From an uncultured Gemmiger sp. (GTDB lineage: Bacteria; Bacillota; Clostridia; Oscillospirales; Ruminococcaceae), in contig CANRLV010000001.1 of assembly GCA_947631565.1 (NCBI GenBank), positions 26,588-90,587 of the forward strand: a DNA stretch of 64,000 bases, given 5' to 3'. Within the stretch, counting starts at the first letter, position 1; each line of letters starts with the position of its first letter. Below the pieces are notes generated by a model that was not told the origin of the DNA, made no database searches, and saw only the letters and a list, made by a program, of their open reading frames with translations. The position numbers and the translations under genes are program-made. This document shows positions 1 through 9,277 of the stretch, piece by piece.

Positions 1-765
1 CTTATCGTCATGTTCGTCAAGCGCAATTTCACCGTGCTCTACAAGCAGACCATCCTGGGGCCGCTGTGGATATTGCTCAACCCGCTGCTCACCACCGTTT
101 TGTTCAACGTCGTGTTCGGGGGCATCGCCGGCCTTTCCACCGACGGCACGCCGTCCTTTCTGTTCTATATGGCCGGCAACACGGTGTGGACCTTCTTTGC
201 CGCCTGCATCAACAACACGGCCAACACCTTTGTCGCCAACGCACAGGTGTTCGGCAAGGTGTATTTCCCGCGCCTGACCATGCCCATCAGCCAGGCGCTG
301 ACGAGTTTGGTCAATTTCTGCATCCAGTTCGCGATGTTCTGCGTGTTTTGGGCGTATTTCCGCCTGACCGGCGCGCCGCTGCACCTGACGGCGTGGGCCT
401 TTGCCCTGCCGCTGGTCGTGGGGCTGGTCATGCTGCTGGGGCTGGGCGTGGGCATCATCGTCTCGTCGCTGACCACCAAATACCGGGATCTTGCCATCGC
501 CGTCGGCTTCGGCGTGCAGCTGTGGATGTATGTCAGCCCCGTCGTCTACCCGCTCTCGACGCTGAGTGAGAGCCCCCGTCTGCGGGCGCTGATGCTCGCG
601 AACCCCATGACCGCCCCCGTCGAGGCGTTCCGCCTGGCGACGCTGGGCACCGGCACGGTGACGGCGGGCATGCTCGCGTACAGCGCCGTGTTCACGCTGG
701 CGGCGCTGGCGTTGGGCGTGGTGCTCTTCAGCCGCATCGAAAAGACCTTTATGGACACGGTGTAA
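1..765 (+). CDS. ABC-2 type polysaccharide export permease (Wzm/TagG-like), 5' truncated by window edge
   Basis: Hydrophobic ORF 'YKQTILGPLWILLNPLLTTVLFNVVFG...' typical of polysaccharide ABC-2 permeases; frame open to the window edge; followed directly by a Wzt-like ATPase. Confidence 0.85.
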   Translation, partial: LIVMFVKRNFTVLYKQTILGPLWILLNPLLTTVLFNVVFGGIAGLSTDGTPSFLFYMAGNTVWTFFAACINNTANTFVANAQVFGKVYFPRLTMPISQALTSLVNFCIQFAMFCVFWAYFRLTGAPLHLTAWAFALPLVVGLVMLLGLGVGIIVSSLTTKYRDLAIAVGFGVQLWMYVSPVVYPLSTLSESPRLRALMLANPMTAPVEAFRLATLGTGTVTAGMLAYSAVFTLAALALGVVLFSRIEKTFMDTV

Positions 766-777
766 GGGGGCGCGCAG

Positions 778-2079
778 ATGAGTGAGATGCAGCAGCGTAC
801 CCCCGTCATCGAGGTACAGGGGCTCAAAAAACAGTACCGGCTGGGGCAGATCGGCGGCGGCACGCTGACCCATGACCTGCAGAGCTGGTGGGCACGCGTG
901 CGCGGCAAAGAGGACCCCAACACCGTCATCGGCACCGACGCGCGGCTGTTCGGCAAGACCTTTATGGCCCTGAACGGCGTCGACCTGACCGTGTACCGGG
1001 GCGAGGCGCTGGGCATCATCGGGCGCAATGGTGCCGGCAAGAGCACGCTGCTCAAGATCTTGTCCCGCATCACCGCCCCCACCGAGGGCGAGGTCCGCCT
1101 GCGCGGCCGCGTGGCCAGTATGCTGGAGGTAGGCACCGGCTTCAACAACGAGATGACCGGGCGCGAGAACATCTATATGAACGGTGCCATCCTCGGCATG
1201 AGCAAGGCCGAGGTGGACCAAAAGCTCGACCAGATCATCGAATTCTCCGAATGCGGCGAGTTCATCGACACCCCGGTCAAGCGCTATTCCAGCGGGATGT
1301 TCGTCAAGCTGGCCTTCGCCGTGGCCGCCCACCTCGACAGCGAGATCATGGTCATGGACGAGGTGCTGGCCGTCGGCGACATGAAGTTCCAGCAGAAATG
1401 CCTGGGCAAGATGAGCGATGTGGCCGGGCAGGAGGGCCGCACGGTGCTCTACGTCAGCCACAACATGAGCACCATCCGCCAGCTGTGCACCCGCTGCATC
1501 GTGCTGGACCAGGGGCGCATCATCTTTGACGGCGACGTTGAGGAGGCCATCGCCGTGTATATGGACACCACCGACGTCAACATCGTGCACTATGACGTCG
1601 CCGACGTGGCCCGCATGACCGGCGGCGCCGGCAAGCGCCTGCGTATGGAAACGCTGGACTTTGCGGGCAAGGAATCCAGCGTCTTCAGCGACACCGAGCC
1701 GATGCACATCCGCATCACCTGGCGGGTGAGCGAGCCGTTTGCCGGCGTCAACCTCAAGCTCAACCTGCATTTCCGCGATTCCACGCCCATCGGCATCACC
1801 CACCCGGTGGACCTTGGCCCCGCCGTGCCGGGGCGGCTGTATACCACCGAGTTTGCCTTTAACCCGTCCCTGCTGGGCGAGGGGCAGTATTACTTCTACG
1901 TCGATTTCTTTGACGGCGCGCTGGCGCAGGCGGTCTGCCTGGACAAGCCGGTGACCGAGTTTGCCTTTGAGGTGACCAACACCGACCTGTCCATGCCGGA
2001 ATGGGCCGCCGGCTGGGGGCGCATCCATTTCCCGGCGGTAATAGTTTTTGGCACGGAGGGCCGCGATGAACAAGCCTGA
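778..2079 (+). CDS. Polysaccharide ABC exporter ATP-binding protein with C-terminal Wzt-type carbohydrate-binding-like domain
   Basis: Walker A GRNGAGKST, signature YSSGM, Walker B MVMDEVLAVGD; about 140 aa C-terminal extension resembling the Wzt C-terminal domain. Confidence 0.88.
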   Translation: MSEMQQRTPVIEVQGLKKQYRLGQIGGGTLTHDLQSWWARVRGKEDPNTVIGTDARLFGKTFMALNGVDLTVYRGEALGIIGRNGAGKSTLLKILSRITAPTEGEVRLRGRVASMLEVGTGFNNEMTGRENIYMNGAILGMSKAEVDQKLDQIIEFSECGEFIDTPVKRYSSGMFVKLAFAVAAHLDSEIMVMDEVLAVGDMKFQQKCLGKMSDVAGQEGRTVLYVSHNMSTIRQLCTRCIVLDQGRIIFDGDVEEAIAVYMDTTDVNIVHYDVADVARMTGGAGKRLRMETLDFAGKESSVFSDTEPMHIRITWRVSEPFAGVNLKLNLHFRDSTPIGITHPVDLGPAVPGRLYTTEFAFNPSLLGEGQYYFYVDFFDGALAQAVCLDKPVTEFAFEVTNTDLSMPEWAAGWGRIHFPAVIVFGTEGRDEQA

Positions 2080-3094
2080 CCTGTATATCTGCCACACCAT
2101 GCTGCAGGTGCTCACCTGCCTGGTGCGGGCGCTGCGCGCGGGCGGCGGGCAGGCCGTCTGGCTGGCCGATACCGTCCCGGATTTTGCCGCCTTGCGCCGC
2201 CGCGCCCCGGACGCCGACGATCTTGTCGCCCGCCTGCGCGATACCGGCGCCTTTGCCGAGGTCTCGCTGGTGGACCAGCGCCGCTGGCCGGGCACCGTGA
2301 CCGGGCCGCTGGCCCACCTGCGCGGCCGCCGCGCCTACGAGAAGGCCGGCTGCGGGCCGGTGCTCGATAAAAACGCCTACCGAGACATCTATATCAGCAA
2401 TGACTGGAGCGTGCTGGGCCGCTACCTGCAGGACTGCCGCGCGCCCTACATCCTGTGCGAGGACACGGTGGGCTCCACCCTGGACCCCGACCAGCATCTG
2501 CTGGAGGCCCAACGCGCCGCGCCGGGGTTCGCCGCCTGCCAGCGGTCGGGGCGCGGCTACCTGTACTGGGGCGACAGCCGCTGGTGCAAGCTCGTCGAGA
2601 GCGAAGACGCGGCCCGCTGCCGGCTGTTCGCGCCCGAAAAGCTGGTCACCTTCCGCCGTATGGCGATGCTCCAGAGCCTGACGGAGGAAGAAAAGGCCGC
2701 CGTGCGCCATGTGTTTTTGCGCGGGGCGCTGCCCGAAAACACCGCCGGCGCGACGCTGCTGCTGCCCCGCAGCTTTGTGCTGGACGGGCTGCTGGACCAG
2801 CCCGCGCAGGACGCCATGTTCAAGGCCGTGGCCGCCCGCTACGCCGACGGGCCGCTGTTCATCAAGACCCACCCGCGTGACCAGACCGATTACCGCGCGC
2901 TGTTCCCCGATGCGGTGGTGCTGGACCGGCGGATGCCGAGCGAGGTGCTCAACTTCTGCCTGCCGTTCCGCTTCCGCCGCGCCGTGACGGTGCAGAGCTG
3001 GGTGCTGCGCGGCTTCACGGCGGCCGACGAAAAGATCCTGCTCACGCTGGACGAGGCGCTGGCCCTGACCGGCCAAAAGGAGACGAAAGCATGA
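2066..3094 (+). CDS. Putative CMP-sugar-dependent (sialyl-/polysialyltransferase-like, GT-B) glycosyltransferase
   Basis: ATG at 2066 overlaps end of upstream gene; 'YILCEDTVGS' and 'FIKTHPRD' resemble the D/E-D/E-G and HP motifs of bacterial sialyltransferases; next to a KdsB-like gene. Confidence 0.55.
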   Translation: MNKPDLYICHTMLQVLTCLVRALRAGGGQAVWLADTVPDFAALRRRAPDADDLVARLRDTGAFAEVSLVDQRRWPGTVTGPLAHLRGRRAYEKAGCGPVLDKNAYRDIYISNDWSVLGRYLQDCRAPYILCEDTVGSTLDPDQHLLEAQRAAPGFAACQRSGRGYLYWGDSRWCKLVESEDAARCRLFAPEKLVTFRRMAMLQSLTEEEKAAVRHVFLRGALPENTAGATLLLPRSFVLDGLLDQPAQDAMFKAVAARYADGPLFIKTHPRDQTDYRALFPDAVVLDRRMPSEVLNFCLPFRFRRAVTVQSWVLRGFTAADEKILLTLDEALALTGQKETKA

Positions 3095-3816
3095 AGATTT
3101 TAGGCGTTATCCCGGCGCGCTACCAAAGCAGCCGTTTGCCCGGCAAGCCGCTGGCCGATATCCTGGGCAAGCCGATGATCTGGTGGGTCTACCAGGAGGC
3201 CGTCAAGTGCCAAAGGCTGGACGGCTGCCTCGTCGCCACCGACGACGAGCGCATCGCCGCTGCCTGCCGGCAGTACGGCATGGAATACTGCATGACCAGC
3301 CCCGACCACGACACCCCGACCGGGCGCATCTGGGAGGTCTCGACGCTGCGCGAGGCCGACCTCTATCTGCAGATCATGGGCGACGAACCTCTCATCGACG
3401 TGCGCGCGTTCGACCTCATCCTGCCCCCGGCGCTGCCCGCGGACCCGTACTACGTCGCGGTGCTGACCAACGTCATGGAGCACCCGGCCGATGTCATCGA
3501 CTTTTCCAACCAGAAGGTGGTCACCAACGCGGCGCGGGAGGTGCTGCTGATCTCGCGCAGCCCCATCCCCTACCCCAAGGGCACGCTGGATTTCGAGTAC
3601 GAGAAGGTCACCGGCATCCAGCTGTACAGCAAGGCGGCGCTGGCCTTCTACCATGCCACGCCCAAATCCGCCCTCGAAAAGGCGGAGGAAAACGATATGA
3701 TGCGCTTTGTCGAGAACGGGCACACGGTGCACGCCATCGTGAGCCCCTATAAGACCGTGAGCGTGGACACGCCGAAGGACGTGGACATCGTGCGTGAGCT
3801 CCTGCGCCAGCGATAA
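3091..3816 (+). CDS. KdsB-like cytidylyltransferase (3-deoxy-manno-octulosonate cytidylyltransferase family)
   Basis: N-terminus MKILGVIPARYQSSRLPGKPLADILGKPMIWWVYQ, ATDDERI, QIMGDEPLI motifs. Confidence 0.85.
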   Translation: MKILGVIPARYQSSRLPGKPLADILGKPMIWWVYQEAVKCQRLDGCLVATDDERIAAACRQYGMEYCMTSPDHDTPTGRIWEVSTLREADLYLQIMGDEPLIDVRAFDLILPPALPADPYYVAVLTNVMEHPADVIDFSNQKVVTNAAREVLLISRSPIPYPKGTLDFEYEKVTGIQLYSKAALAFYHATPKSALEKAEENDMMRFVENGHTVHAIVSPYKTVSVDTPKDVDIVRELLRQR

Positions 3817-3897
3817 CGGCGGCCGGTCCCCGCTTTCCCGCCGGTCTTCCCGGCCCGCAAATGCCCTCTTTCGGCAGGGCGCGGGACAAAGGGTCCC

Positions 3898-3926
3898 TTG
3901 CCATTTACAGGGATTTCCGGTATAAT
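3898..3926 (+). promoter_or_regulatory. Sigma-A-type promoter upstream of CPBP protease
   Basis: TTGCCA - 17 nt - TATAAT. Confidence 0.55.
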
Positions 3927-3986
3927 CGTTCTCAGGCGGCTTCCGGCGCTGCAGGCGGGACTGTACATACAAGGGGGCATCTGCTC

Positions 3987-4889
3987 ATGGAAACGGAGCG
4001 CACGGCCAAACGGAGATGGTATGACACGCTGCCGGCACTTTATGTGCAGACGTTTGTGATGGTCGTGGCCGGGCAGCTTCTGGGCGGCTGGTCGCTCAGC
4101 AGTCTGTCACGCGTGCTGTTCAGCACCGAGTTCCAAAAATCCGCTTTCTGGTATATCAGCTTTTCCTACCTGCTGTTCATCGGGATCTGGGTGCTCGCGC
4201 TCCTGCGGATGTGGGCGGTCAAACAAGACCGGCCGCTGCTGGCGGCCGTGGGGCCGAGGGCGCGGGGCAACCGTCCGGGGATGCTCCTGGTCGGCGCAGC
4301 CCTTGGCTTTGGGATGAACGCACTGTGCGTGCTCATCGCCTGGCTCCATAAGGATATCATCCTGTATTTTGACACGTTCCAGCCGTTCGAGCTGCTGGCA
4401 CTGTTCGCGGCGGTGTTCATCCAGTCCGCCGCGGAGGAGCTGCTGTGCCGGTGCTTTTTGTATGGCAAGCTCCTGCGCAGCTATCAGAGCCCGTTGGTAG
4501 CCATCCTCGGGAATGCGTTGTTTTTTGGCCTCATTCATCTCGGCAACGACGGCGTCACCGTGCTTTCCGTCGTGAACATCGTGGTGGTGGCGCTTCTCTT
4601 CTCGCTGATCGTCTATTACACGGGCAGCCTGTGGTGTGCGTTCATGGCCCATACGGTGTGGAATTACACGCAGAACATCCTGTTCGGCCTGCCCAACAGC
4701 GGCATCGTCTCCCCCTATTCGGTCTTTAAGCTGGACGCGGCCTCGGCGATGAACAGCTTCGCCTACAACGTGGGCTTCGGCATCGAAGGGACGGTCGTCG
4801 CCGTCGTGGTGCTGGGCCTGGCGACGGCGGCGGTCTATGTCTGGGGCCAGCGCAGCGCGGGCACCCCAAAGCTGCCGCCGGAGCGCTGA
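3987..4889 (+). CDS. CPBP family intramembrane glutamic endopeptidase (CAAX-type)
   Basis: 'AAEELLCRCFLYGKLL', 'FFGLIHLGND', 'FMAHTVWNY' motifs; ATG 3987 with upstream AAGGGGG. Confidence 0.82.
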   Translation: METERTAKRRWYDTLPALYVQTFVMVVAGQLLGGWSLSSLSRVLFSTEFQKSAFWYISFSYLLFIGIWVLALLRMWAVKQDRPLLAAVGPRARGNRPGMLLVGAALGFGMNALCVLIAWLHKDIILYFDTFQPFELLALFAAVFIQSAAEELLCRCFLYGKLLRSYQSPLVAILGNALFFGLIHLGNDGVTVLSVVNIVVVALLFSLIVYYTGSLWCAFMAHTVWNYTQNILFGLPNSGIVSPYSVFKLDAASAMNSFAYNVGFGIEGTVVAVVVLGLATAAVYVWGQRSAGTPKLPPER

Positions 4890-5114
4890 GGCCCGGGCGG
4901 TCCGGGCGAGCCGTTCGAGGCGGTCCGCCGAACAGTACGGTCCATGCGGGAGGTAACGGCGCCCCGGCCGGAGGATCGCGTACTCCGTCTGGGGCGCAGC
5001 CGTATGATACGGGCGCAGGCCCCGCTGCGCCATCGCCTGCCGGCCGTGCGCGGACCGCGCCCGGCCCGGCGCTGAACGGCGGCACGACACCTGTGGCAGA
5101 GATAAAGGAGCTTT

Positions 5115-6692
5115 ATGGGCAACATCAAGTTGTTGGACTGCACGCTGCGCGACGGCGGCTATATCAATGACTGGCGCTGGGGCTATACCTGCGCCAGAGA
5201 CATCGTGCACACCGTGGCCCGCGCCGGGGTGGACATCGTCGAGGTCGGGTTCCTGCGTGACATCGACCGCTATGACCCCGACGTGACGCTCGCCAACACC
5301 ATCGGCGAGCTCAACCGCCTGCTGCCCGCCGACGCCCCCGATGGGGTAGAATTTTCCGGCATGGCGATGCGCTCCAACTACACGCTGGGCAAGCTGGCGC
5401 CGTACAACGGCCGCGGCATCGGCATCATCCGCATCACCGCGCACGACTATGACCTTGCCGAGGGGCTGGACTTTGCCCGCGCCGTGCAGGCACTGGGGTA
5501 CCGGGTCTCCATCAACCCCATCAACATCATGGGCTATGCCGACGACGAGCTGCGCGCGCTGTTCACAAGGGTGAACGACATCCGGCCGTGGCAGTTCTCG
5601 GTCGTCGATACCTTCGGCAGCATGCGCCGGCAGGACCTGCGGCGCATCGTCGGCCTGGCCGATGGGCTGCTGGACCCCGGCATCCGGCTGGGCCTGCACC
5701 TGCACGAGAACCTTTCGCTGAGCTTCTGCCTGGCGCAGGATTTCCTGGAGCTGGGGCTGGAGCGTGATGTCACCGTCGATGCCAGCCTGATGGGCATGGG
5801 GCGTGTGCCCGGCAACCTGCCCATCGAGCTCATCGCCGACCATCTCAATGCCGAATACGGCGCCCACTATGACATCGACGAGCTGATGGACGCCATCCAG
5901 GACCACATCGCCCCCCTGAAAGGCGAGAGCAGCTGGGGCTACACGCCGGCCTATTTCCTCTCGGCGCGGTTCAACCTGCACCGCAACTATGCCGAGTACT
6001 ACCTTGGCAAGGGCGATCTGACCAACCGCGACATCAACCACATCCTGTCCGGCATCCCCCACGCCAAGGCCACGGTTTTTGACGGCGCCTACGCCGAGCG
6101 GCTGTATGAGGAATACCGCCGCCGCAACATCGACGACAGCGCCGCGCTGGCCGCGCTGCGCGCCGCCTTTGCCGGCAAGACCGTGCTGGTGCTGGCCCCC
6201 GGCGCGAGCCTGGGCACAGCGGCGGGGCAGGCGGCGGTGGCGGCCGCCCGGCGCGAGGCCGCGGTGACGGTATCGGCCAACTTCATACCGGATCTCTGCG
6301 CGCCGGACTACGCCTTTTTTGCCAACGGCAAGCGGCTGGACCGGTTGGATGGGGCGGCGGACTGCCGCTGCCCGCTGGTGCTGACCAGCAACCTGCGCAC
6401 GCCGCGCGCCGGCGCCCTGACCGTCAACTATGACCGCCTGGCCGGCGACGACCACCGCAGCGGCAACAGCGTGCTGATGCTGCTGCGCCTGCTGCGCCTG
6501 TGCGGCGCCGGCGCCGTACTGCTGGCCGGCGCCGACGGCTACCGCACCGGCGCGCCCGCCTATCTGGACGCCAGCCTGCACACCCACACCGACCGCGGCG
6601 AAGCCTACAACGCCCGCATGGCCGGCTGCATCGCCGCCTGCGGCGTGCCGGTGCGCTTCATCACGCCCAGCGCCTATGACCGCCGGCGCTGA
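5115..6692 (+). CDS. HMGL-like (DmpG-type) aldolase fused to a C-terminal domain of uncertain (MptE/DUF115-like?) fold
   Basis: N-terminus LLDCTLRDGGYINDWRW, VEVGFLRD, LHLHENLSLSF; C-terminal 'KTVLVLAPGASLGTAAGQ...' and 'VLLAGADGY'. Confidence 0.75.
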   Translation: MGNIKLLDCTLRDGGYINDWRWGYTCARDIVHTVARAGVDIVEVGFLRDIDRYDPDVTLANTIGELNRLLPADAPDGVEFSGMAMRSNYTLGKLAPYNGRGIGIIRITAHDYDLAEGLDFARAVQALGYRVSINPINIMGYADDELRALFTRVNDIRPWQFSVVDTFGSMRRQDLRRIVGLADGLLDPGIRLGLHLHENLSLSFCLAQDFLELGLERDVTVDASLMGMGRVPGNLPIELIADHLNAEYGAHYDIDELMDAIQDHIAPLKGESSWGYTPAYFLSARFNLHRNYAEYYLGKGDLTNRDINHILSGIPHAKATVFDGAYAERLYEEYRRRNIDDSAALAALRAAFAGKTVLVLAPGASLGTAAGQAAVAAARREAAVTVSANFIPDLCAPDYAFFANGKRLDRLDGAADCRCPLVLTSNLRTPRAGALTVNYDRLAGDDHRSGNSVLMLLRLLRLCGAGAVLLAGADGYRTGAPAYLDASLHTHTDRGEAYNARMAGCIAACGVPVRFITPSAYDRRR

Positions 6693-6711
6693 ACCGCAAA
6701 GGAGCCGTTCC

Positions 6712-9264
6712 ATGCCCACACTGCGCACACAGCTGCAAAAGCACCGCCGGAGCCTGTTGGCACTGGCGGCGGCCGCTGCCTGCCTGCTGCTGGTGGTGCT
6801 GGTGTGGGCGGCGGCCGTGCGGCCGCAGGCCGGCAAGAGCCTTTCGGCCTATATCTCGGACGATTATTCCGCCAGCACTGTGGTCGAGGCCGGGCAGAGC
6901 ATCTCGCAGAGCTTTGCCTTTGACGAGGGCGCGCTGGCCCTGGGCTTTGTGTTTTTCACCGGGAGCGAACAGCCGCAGGGCACGCTGGAGCTGACCGTGG
7001 CCGATGCCGGCAGCGGTGCCGTGCTGGCCCGCTCCACCGGCGAGATGGGGCTCATCCTGCCCGGGCAGTACACCGTGCTGGGGCTGGACACGCCGCTGCC
7101 CGCCGTTTCCGGCCAGCGCTACACCGTCACCCTGACCCCGCGCTACAGCGGCGATGGGCGGCTGGCCGTCGGCCATTCGGCCGGGGCGGCCCTCTGGCAG
7201 GACGATGCCGTGCTGGACGGCGCCGCGCTGGACGGGACCCTGTCGCTGCTCATCAGCTACCGCCGCATCGGCGGGTTTTTGACCCGTTTCTTCCTGCTCG
7301 TCGGGCTGGCGGTGTGCGCCGTCGTGTTCTTTGGTGTGCGGGCGGCGCTTGCGGGGCGGCTGGACCTGCCCCGGGCGGTGTTCACGCTGGTGGCGGCCTT
7401 CGGGCTTTTGTACGGCACGGTGCTGCCGCCCTATGCCGCCCCGGACGAGAAATACCACATCAACCAGTCCTTTACGCTGGCCACCAAGTGGGTCCATGTC
7501 CTGACGGGGGATCCCTATCTGGCCGGGCACATCCCCGCCACGACCAGCTACCGCCGCGAGCATGACTTCAACGCCCTGCTCCAGGACGAGCATACCACCG
7601 TCTTCACCTGGCAGGCGCTGGCCGGCGATCTGTTCACCCGCAGCCCTGACAGCTTCGACAGTGCCGTGGAGCTGGAGGAATTGCAGGTCGACGCCTATTT
7701 CCCACTCTACCTGCCCAGCGCGGCAGCGGTATTTTTGTGCTATCTGCTGCGGCTGGGCTTTGTGCCCACGCTGGTGCTGGGGCGGCTGGTGAACCTTTTG
7801 CTGTTCGCGGCGCTGGCGGCCTGGGCCGTGCGGCGGGCGCCGTTCGGGCGGCGGGTGTTCGCGGCGGCGGCGCTGCTGCCGATGACGCTGCATCTGGCCG
7901 CCTCCTTCAGCCGCGACGCGCTGCTGCTGGGGCTGTGCTTTGCCTTTACCGCCCTCTGCCTGGAGGCGCTGTTCGACCGTGCGGGCGGGCCGCTGCCCGC
8001 GCGGCGTCTGCTCGGCCTGGCCGCGTGCGGCATCCTGCTGGCGCCCGCCAAGGTCGTCTATCTGCCGCTGGCGCTGCTGGCGCTGGCCATTCCGGCCGCC
8101 CGCCTGGGCGCCCGCGCAGGGCTCAAAAAGGGCTGCTATCTGGCCGCCTGCCTGGCGGCGGTGCTGACCTTTGACCACGCCTTTTTGACCGAGCGCCTGG
8201 CCCCGGCCGCGCCCGCGCAGGACGGCGGCGGCACGGTGGCGGCATTGGCCCTGACCGATGTCCCGGCCGACCCGGCCGAGGCCATGAAGGAAAACACCGT
8301 CGAAAACTATGTGCGCCGCCTGTACTATTGGGCCGAGGACCGCGCCGACGTGCCGGACAGCGAGATCGCCTTTTGGGCGCAGGCCCTGCGCGACGGCGAC
8401 GTGACGCCGGCCGTCCTGGCCCAGAGCTTCTTTTTCAGCCCCGCGCTCTATCAGCAGGTGGACGAGCAGGAATACGCCGCGCGCATATCGCAGGTATTTC
8501 TGCTGCACGACGCACTGGCCGCTGAGGAGAAGGACCCCTACCTCATCATGCCCTATCAGCAGGTCCTGGATGAGTCCGGCCTGGTCCAGCTGTTCAAGCG
8601 GCTCTACACCAACCCGTACTGTGTCTCCCTTTTTGACGAACTGGGGCTGGAGATCGGCACCGAGGACGGCGTAAGCTATCCGCTGGACCGGGCCGAGCTG
8701 GCCGCCGGCGTGGAGGCTGCGCGCGCCGCCCGCGCCACCCAGAGCACCGCCGCTGCGGACGACCTTGTCACCTACACGCCGGGCTATATCCTTGCCCACC
8801 CGGTGCAGACGCTGCTGCTGGCCGTGCGCTCGGTGCTGCAGAATGGCGACCACTACCTGCGCGGGCTGGTGGGCGGCAGCCTGAGCTACTACTCGCTGGA
8901 TCTGGCCTGGGGCTGGGTGCTGGCGCTGTACCTGCTGCTGGCGTTTGCCGCCTGCCCCGCCGGGCCGGACGATGCGTCCCTGCCCGCCGGGCGCGGCCGC
9001 GCCGCCGGCCTGCTGGCGGCGGCCGTGTGCGCGGCACTGACGGTGGGCGGCTGCATCCTGTGGACCCCGCGCAGCCACGAGACCATCTACGGCCTGCAGG
9101 GGCGGTACTTTTTGCCGCTGCTGCCGCTGCTGCTCAGCCTGCTGCCGCCGCGCGGCGTGCGCCTGCCGGACGCCGCGGGCGCCGAGTGCCGGCTGACCGG
9201 CGCGCTGTGCCTGGTCAACGCCGGGGTGCTCGTGAATATCATGCTGGCCGTCATCGCACGGTAA
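6712..9264 (+). CDS. DUF2142-like polytopic membrane protein
   Basis: Multiple TM segments; 'PPYAAPDEKYHINQSFTLA' motif characteristic of DUF2142; ATG 6712. Confidence 0.7.
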   Translation: MPTLRTQLQKHRRSLLALAAAAACLLLVVLVWAAAVRPQAGKSLSAYISDDYSASTVVEAGQSISQSFAFDEGALALGFVFFTGSEQPQGTLELTVADAGSGAVLARSTGEMGLILPGQYTVLGLDTPLPAVSGQRYTVTLTPRYSGDGRLAVGHSAGAALWQDDAVLDGAALDGTLSLLISYRRIGGFLTRFFLLVGLAVCAVVFFGVRAALAGRLDLPRAVFTLVAAFGLLYGTVLPPYAAPDEKYHINQSFTLATKWVHVLTGDPYLAGHIPATTSYRREHDFNALLQDEHTTVFTWQALAGDLFTRSPDSFDSAVELEELQVDAYFPLYLPSAAAVFLCYLLRLGFVPTLVLGRLVNLLLFAALAAWAVRRAPFGRRVFAAAALLPMTLHLAASFSRDALLLGLCFAFTALCLEALFDRAGGPLPARRLLGLAACGILLAPAKVVYLPLALLALAIPAARLGARAGLKKGCYLAACLAAVLTFDHAFLTERLAPAAPAQDGGGTVAALALTDVPADPAEAMKENTVENYVRRLYYWAEDRADVPDSEIAFWAQALRDGDVTPAVLAQSFFFSPALYQQVDEQEYAARISQVFLLHDALAAEEKDPYLIMPYQQVLDESGLVQLFKRLYTNPYCVSLFDELGLEIGTEDGVSYPLDRAELAAGVEAARAARATQSTAAADDLVTYTPGYILAHPVQTLLLAVRSVLQNGDHYLRGLVGGSLSYYSLDLAWGWVLALYLLLAFAACPAGPDDASLPAGRGRAAGLLAAAVCAALTVGGCILWTPRSHETIYGLQGRYFLPLLPLLLSLLPPRGVRLPDAAGAECRLTGALCLVNAGVLVNIMLAVIAR

Positions 9265-9277
9265 GGGGGTGCGGGGC

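Noticed and set aside
3091-3816. KdsB-like gene as evidence for Gram-negative LPS
   Set aside because: No lipid A or LPS core genes seen; neighbouring gene families are Firmicute-like, so a capsule/wall polymer is more likely.
4107-6836. 909-aa minus-strand ORF
   Set aside because: Antisense shadow of CPBP and aldolase genes; Ala/Gly/Arg/Gln-rich translation with no family motifs, typical of high-GC shadow ORFs.
6661-9078. 805-aa minus-strand ORF
   Set aside because: Antisense shadow of the DUF2142 gene; biased composition and no recognisable domain.
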